Shown piece by piece: positions 5,501-8,174 of a stretch of DNA of 8,174 bases. The translations under genes were made by a program, and so were the position numbers. This DNA is from Caulobacteraceae bacterium. Lineage in GTDB: Bacteria; Pseudomonadota; Alphaproteobacteria; Caulobacterales; Caulobacteraceae. Numbering within the stretch: position 1 is the first letter of the stretch; every line of letters begins with the position of its first letter. The stretch covers positions 1 through 8,174 of the forward strand of contig SDZP01000151.1 in NCBI GenBank assembly GCA_004144935.1. The letters run 5' to 3'. A model generated the notes under the pieces. The model saw only the letters and a program-made list of their open reading frames with translations. It was not told the DNA's origin and did not search any database.

Positions 5501-5920
5501 CTAAAGGCTCAACGCCTTGCCGGCCACCAACACGGCATCCGACGCCTCGTCGTAGGCTTCCGCCGCGCTATGCCCCCAGACCGGCCCCGGCCAGGCGGGA
5601 TCGTCCGATCGGCGGCCGACCACATGCACATGCAACTGGGCCGTGACGTTGCCCAGCGCGCCGATGTTCAGCTTGTCCACCGCCAGCCCGAGCAGACCGC
5701 CCAGCACCCGCACCGCCTGTCCGGCCAGGACCGTCTCCTCGATCAGCCGCGCCCTGTCCTCCGCCGACAGCTGCTCGACCTCCGTCAGGCCGTCCAGGCG
5801 CGGGATCAGCACCAGCCAGGGATAGCGGGCGTCGTCCTGCAGCCGCACATGGCAAAGCGGCAGCTCGCCGACCGCGTGGCTGCTGGCGACGAAGGCCGGA
5901 TCGAGGGTGAACTCAGCCAC
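5501..5920 (-). CDS. HIT-family nucleotide hydrolase/transferase
   Basis: This is a small cytosolic histidine-triad protein of 139 residues. HIT enzymes hydrolyse or transfer nucleotidyl groups from dinucleoside polyphosphates, AMP-amidates or related compounds. The strand PWLVLIPRLDGLTEVEQL (34-51) and the core KLNIGALGNVTAQLHVHVVGR (83-103) define the fold. The triad reads Gln95-Leu-His97-Val-His99-Val-Val. The first histidine of the usual HxHxH is replaced by Gln, as I recall for many proteobacterial members of this subgroup (sequences of the QLHVHVIAR type), and His97 is the expected nucleophile. The C-terminal DPAWPGPVWG (107-116) is also typical of the subgroup. The start is GTG at 5920, overlapping the end of mch by 8 bp with no evident ribosome-binding site, so translation is probably coupled to mch. 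The substrate is unknown. Confidence 0.88.
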   Translation of the reverse strand: MAEFTLDPAFVASSHAVGELPLCHVRLQDDARYPWLVLIPRLDGLTEVEQLSAEDRARLIEETVLAGQAVRVLGGLLGLAVDKLNIGALGNVTAQLHVHVVGRRSDDPAWPGPVWGHSAAEAYDEASDAVLVAGKALSL

Positions 5921-6962
5921 GGGCCGGGACCGCCGCCCAGTAGTCGAAATCGAGGATGACCTCGGCCGGATAGGCGCCGGCCTCGTCCTTGTCCGGCAGG
6001 TCGGCGCAGGGCCGGTCCTTCGTCGCCACCAGCCGCAGCCGCAACGCCCCGATCCCCGGCTCCAGCAGCGCCTTGTCGAGCACCTCGCTCCAGGCGAACA
6101 CGGTCGCCCCGGCGAAATAGGGATTCACGTGCCGGCCGCCGTTGATGCCGAGGATCAGGCCGGCGTTCTGCAGGCCGTTGAAGCTGAGCGCCTTGGCGGT
6201 GGAGATGACCACGCCGCCGTAGACCAGACGCCGCCCCGTCGGGTCCCTGGCGCGCTCGAACTGGTTGAAATGGACCTTGGCGGTGTTCTGGTAGAGCCGG
6301 GTGGCCAGCTGGTGCTCGGCCTCCTCGATGGCCATGCCGTCGACATGGTCGATCTTCTCGCCGATCTCATAGTCCTCGAAGGCGTGCGGCGCGCCGGCCA
6401 GGGCGAAGTCGTACTTCGAGAAGTCGAGCGTCCTGGGGACGATCAGATCCGAGGCCGGGACGGCGGTCTTCAGCTCCGGGACCTTCTGCTCGGCGATCTG
6501 CGCCGCCTCGTCGCGCTTGCGGACCATGACCCAGCGCACGTAGCTGAGCACCGCCTCGCCATCCTGGTTCTCGCCGGTGGTGCGGACGTAGACCACCCCG
6601 GTCTTGCGGTTGGAGTTCTCCTTCAGCCCGATGACCTCGCTGGTCGCCGTCAGCGTATCGCCCGGAAACACCGGCCGCAGGAACAGGCCCTCGGCGTAGC
6701 CCAGGTTGGCGACGGCGTTGAGGCTGATGTCCGGCACCGTCTTGCCGAAGACGATGTGGAAGGCGATCAGCGGATCGACCGGCGCCCCGCGCAGGCCGCA
6801 GGACCGGGCGAACTCGTCGGAGCTGAACAGGGCGAAGCGCGGGCCATGGAGGGCGGTGTAGAGGGCGACGTCGCCGGCCGTCACCGTGCGCGGGGTGGCA
6901 TGGCGCAGCATCTGGCCGAGCCGGAAGTCCTCGAAGTAGTTGCCGGGGTCGGTCTTCGACAT
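5913..6962 (-). CDS. mch: Mesaconyl-CoA hydratase (double hotdog MaoC family)
   Basis: This enzyme interconverts beta-methylmalyl-CoA and mesaconyl-C1-CoA, a step of the ethylmalonyl-CoA pathway, in the cytosol. Its 349 residues contain two MaoC-like hotdog domains (about 10-150 and 190-345), matching the family length. Characteristic stretches are GNYFEDFRLGQ (7-17), HATPRTVTAGDVALYTALHG (21-40), FHIVFGKTVPDISLNAVANL (68-87), KTGVVYV (120-126), WVMVRKRD (144-151), DYEIGEKIDHVDGMAIEEAE (197-216), TRLYQNTAKVHFN (221-233) and ATKDRPC (313-319). These closely resemble the Rhodobacter enzyme as remembered. ATG 6962 has an AGGCGA-like site about 7 nt upstream. The gene is divergent from mdh and translationally coupled to the HIT gene. 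Paralogues acting on related C5-CoA esters, such as itaconate or mesaconate breakdown, cannot be excluded without a tree. Confidence 0.9.
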   Translation of the reverse strand: MSKTDPGNYFEDFRLGQMLRHATPRTVTAGDVALYTALHGPRFALFSSDEFARSCGLRGAPVDPLIAFHIVFGKTVPDISLNAVANLGYAEGLFLRPVFPGDTLTATSEVIGLKENSNRKTGVVYVRTTGENQDGEAVLSYVRWVMVRKRDEAAQIAEQKVPELKTAVPASDLIVPRTLDFSKYDFALAGAPHAFEDYEIGEKIDHVDGMAIEEAEHQLATRLYQNTAKVHFNQFERARDPTGRRLVYGGVVISTAKALSFNGLQNAGLILGINGGRHVNPYFAGATVFAWSEVLDKALLEPGIGALRLRLVATKDRPCADLPDKDEAGAYPAEVILDFDYWAAVPARG

Positions 6963-6981
6963 CGCTTCGCCTGTCCGATTT

Positions 6982-7024
6982 GGGTTTGGACCCTAATGCC
7001 GCGCCCTTCGCATCCGCGAAAGGG
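6982..7024. promoter_or_regulatory. Two small dyads in the mch-mdh divergent region
   Basis: Between the mch start (6962) and the mdh start (7097) lie GGGT-TTGG-ACCC (6982-6993) and CCCTTCGC-ATCC-GCGAAAGGG (7004-7024). The second has an 8-bp stem with one bulged A at 7019. Both lie on the mch side of the predicted mdh promoter, where mch promoter elements or regulator sites would be expected. No convincing mch -35/-10 pair was found. The pairing is certain; a role is only inferred. Confidence 0.35.
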
Positions 7025-7027
7025 GGC

Positions 7028-7062
7028 TTGAGGGGAACCCGGCGGGGGTCTAGACCGCCCGC
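7028..7062 (+). promoter_or_regulatory. Candidate mdh promoter overlapped by a palindrome
   Basis: TTGAGGG (7028-7034), a 14-bp spacer and TCTAGACC (7049-7056) fit the Caulobacter housekeeping sigma-73 consensus TTGaCgS-N10-14-GCTANAWC. Transcription would start near 7063, giving a leader of about 34 nt that carries the GAGAGA ribosome-binding site. The -10 box lies inside GGTCTAGACC (7047-7056), a perfect 10-bp palindrome. Counting GCGGG (7042-7046) and CCCGC (7058-7062), the dyad extends to 21 bp with one extra G at 7057. A repressor bound there would block the promoter, but no regulator is identified. Confidence 0.45.
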
Positions 7063-7096
7063 GACCCTTTTTCTTCACTTCAGAGAGACCTGCTCC

Positions 7097-8059
7097 ATGG
7101 CTCGAGCCAAGATCGCCCTCATCGGCGCCGGCATGATCGGCGGCACCCTGGCCCACATCGCCGCGCGCGAAGAGCTGGGCGACGTCATCCTGTTCGACAT
7201 CGCCGAGGGCACGCCGCAGGGCAAGGCGCTCGACATCGCCGAAGCCACCAGCGTGATCGGTGCGGACGTGGCCCTGAAGGGCGCCAACTCCTACGAGGAC
7301 ATCGCCGGGGCAGACGTCTGCATCGTCACCGCCGGCGTGCCGCGCAAGGACGGCATGAGCCGCGACGACCTGCTGAACATCAACCTCAAGGTCATGAAGG
7401 CCGTCGGCGAGGGCATCAAGGCCCACGCCCCGAACGCCTTCGTCATCTGCATCACCAACCCGCTCGACGCCATGGTCTGGGCCCTCCGTGAGTTCAGCGG
7501 TCTGCCGCACGAGAAGGTGGTCGGCATGGCCGGCGTTCTCGACAGCGCCCGCTTCGCCTACTTCCTGGCCGAGAAGACCGGCGTCTCGGTCGAGGACATC
7601 CACGCCTGGACGCTCGGCGGCCACGGCGACGACATGGTGCCGATGGTGCGCCACTCGACGGTGGCCGGCCTGCCGCTGCCCGAACTGGTGTCGCAAGGCT
7701 GGATGACCCAGGAAGAGCTCGACGGCATCGTCAAGCGCACCCGCGGCGGCGGCGGCGAGATCGTCAAGCTTCTGAAGACCGGCAGCGCCTTCTACGCCCC
7801 GGCCGAGAGCGCCGTCGCCATGGCCACCAGCTACCTGAAGGACAAGAAGCGTTGCCTGCCCTGCGCCGCCTACCTGTCCGGCCAGTATGGCCTCAAGGAC
7901 CTCTACGTCGGCGTGCCGGTGATCATCGGGGCCGGCGGCGTCGAGCGGATCATCGAGTTCTCGACCAACGACGAGGAGAAGGCGATGTTCGAGAAGTCGG
8001 TGGCTTCGGTGCAGGGGCTGATCGAGGCCTGCAAGACGATTGAGCCCTCGCTGGCTTAG
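7097..8059 (+). CDS. mdh: NAD-dependent malate dehydrogenase
   Basis: This enzyme catalyses malate + NAD+ = oxaloacetate + NADH in the TCA cycle in the cytosol. It has 320 residues, the usual length for the LDH-like alphaproteobacterial type. The dinucleotide motif GAGMIGG spans residues 10-16, and Asp34 at the end of the second strand indicates NAD preference. The active-site loop VPRKDGMSRDDLL (81-93) carries substrate arginines 83 and 89; the Arg-Lys there marks malate rather than lactate specificity. Further motifs are ITNPLD (119-124, Asn121), Asp149 and Arg152 in LDSARF, and catalytic His176 in GGHGDDMVPM. The frame is open from 6980, but ATG 7097 is chosen because the family N-terminus MARAKIALIGAGMIG starts there and GAGAGA lies about 9 nt upstream. 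A palindromic repeat follows the stop; sucCD often follows in related bacteria but is not within this window. Confidence 0.98.
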   Translation: MARAKIALIGAGMIGGTLAHIAAREELGDVILFDIAEGTPQGKALDIAEATSVIGADVALKGANSYEDIAGADVCIVTAGVPRKDGMSRDDLLNINLKVMKAVGEGIKAHAPNAFVICITNPLDAMVWALREFSGLPHEKVVGMAGVLDSARFAYFLAEKTGVSVEDIHAWTLGGHGDDMVPMVRHSTVAGLPLPELVSQGWMTQEELDGIVKRTRGGGGEIVKLLKTGSAFYAPAESAVAMATSYLKDKKRCLPCAAYLSGQYGLKDLYVGVPVIIGAGGVERIIEFSTNDEEKAMFEKSVASVQGLIEACKTIEPSLA

Positions 8060-8074
8060 AGGCGCCTCGTCCGG

Positions 8075-8123
8075 CAGTCGCTCCCCCTTTGGGGGAGCTG
8101 GCGGCGCCGATAGGCGACGACTG
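8075..8123. repeat. Palindromic repeat downstream of mdh, possible 3'-end hairpin
   Basis: CTCCCCC-TTT-GGGGGAG (8081-8097) is a perfect 7-bp stem with a 3-nt loop. It is enclosed by CAGTCG (8075-8080) and its complement CGACTG (8118-8123), and GGCGCC occurs at both 8061-8066 and 8103-8108. This layered form, ending in GACTGAGGGG, is typical of intergenic palindromes common in Caulobacterales (from memory). No T-run follows, so it is not a textbook terminator, but it begins 16 bp past the mdh stop and could end or stabilise the transcript. The remaining bases to the window edge hold no gene; GCGCCGGCGC (8131-8140) is a further 10-bp palindrome. Confidence 0.6.
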
Positions 8124-8174
8124 AGGGGCAGCGCCGGCGCCGAATTGCGTGGCGCAAATCACGGCTCGCCGGTG

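Noticed and set aside
5907..7031. 374-codon plus-strand frame opposite mch
   Set aside because: It runs antisense across the whole mch gene and into the promoter region, and its sequence is Gly/Val/Arg-rich with no domain; mch has full-length family similarity.
6980..7096. Upstream extension of the mdh frame
   Set aside because: The extension reads through the promoter-like region, and the conserved malate dehydrogenase N-terminus begins exactly at ATG 7097 with a ribosome-binding site.

Overview
The window looks like a chromosomal segment from a GC-rich alphaproteobacterium, most likely of the Caulobacterales (Caulobacter/Phenylobacterium type). This is inferred from the GC-rich third codon positions, the short C-rich palindromes between genes, promoter-like sequences that fit the Caulobacter housekeeping sigma consensus, and an alphaproteobacterial-type 320-residue malate dehydrogenase. 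There are no transposases, phage genes, tRNAs, rRNAs or CRISPR arrays. Nine complete genes plus malate dehydrogenase fill nearly all of it, and no gene-free stretch exceeds about 150 bases.

Layout. Bases 1-130 hold a striking inverted repeat: two 31-bp perfect arms around a short spacer. Next come divergent genes for a YbbA-type ABC ATPase (minus) and an exported GDSL esterase of the TesA family (plus). This is the same gene pairing as E. coli ybbA/tesA, but the permease that normally follows ybbA is not next to it. A Tas-like aldo/keto reductase and the 2H phosphoesterase ThpR follow on the plus strand. A DUF2237 protein lies on the minus strand, ending 7 bp from the end of thpR. A CitE/Mcl2-type CoA-ester lyase comes next (plus), coupled by an ATGA overlap to an exported proline-rich protein of unknown function. 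Converging on that pair are a HIT-family protein and mesaconyl-CoA hydratase, a minus-strand pair whose reading frames overlap by 8 bp. Finally, mdh reads rightward from a divergent promoter region shared with the hydratase and is followed by a palindromic repeat.

How the genes fit together. Mesaconyl-CoA hydratase, a malyl-CoA thioesterase-like protein and malate dehydrogenase lie within about 4.3 kb. Together they could take mesaconyl-CoA or methylmalyl-CoA/malyl-CoA intermediates of the ethylmalonyl-CoA pathway, or of a related C5-dicarboxylate route, to malate and oxaloacetate. The remaining genes (lipid or ester hydrolysis with an ABC ATPase, an oxidoreductase, an RNA-end phosphodiesterase) look like ordinary housekeeping or accessory genes.

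No wholly new defence or mobile system is visible. The most interesting signals are in non-coding DNA: the long inverted repeat at the left end, a pair of mutually exclusive stem-loops in front of the aldo/keto reductase, a very compact divergent promoter between ybbA and tesA, and a near-perfect palindrome overlapping the predicted mdh promoter.
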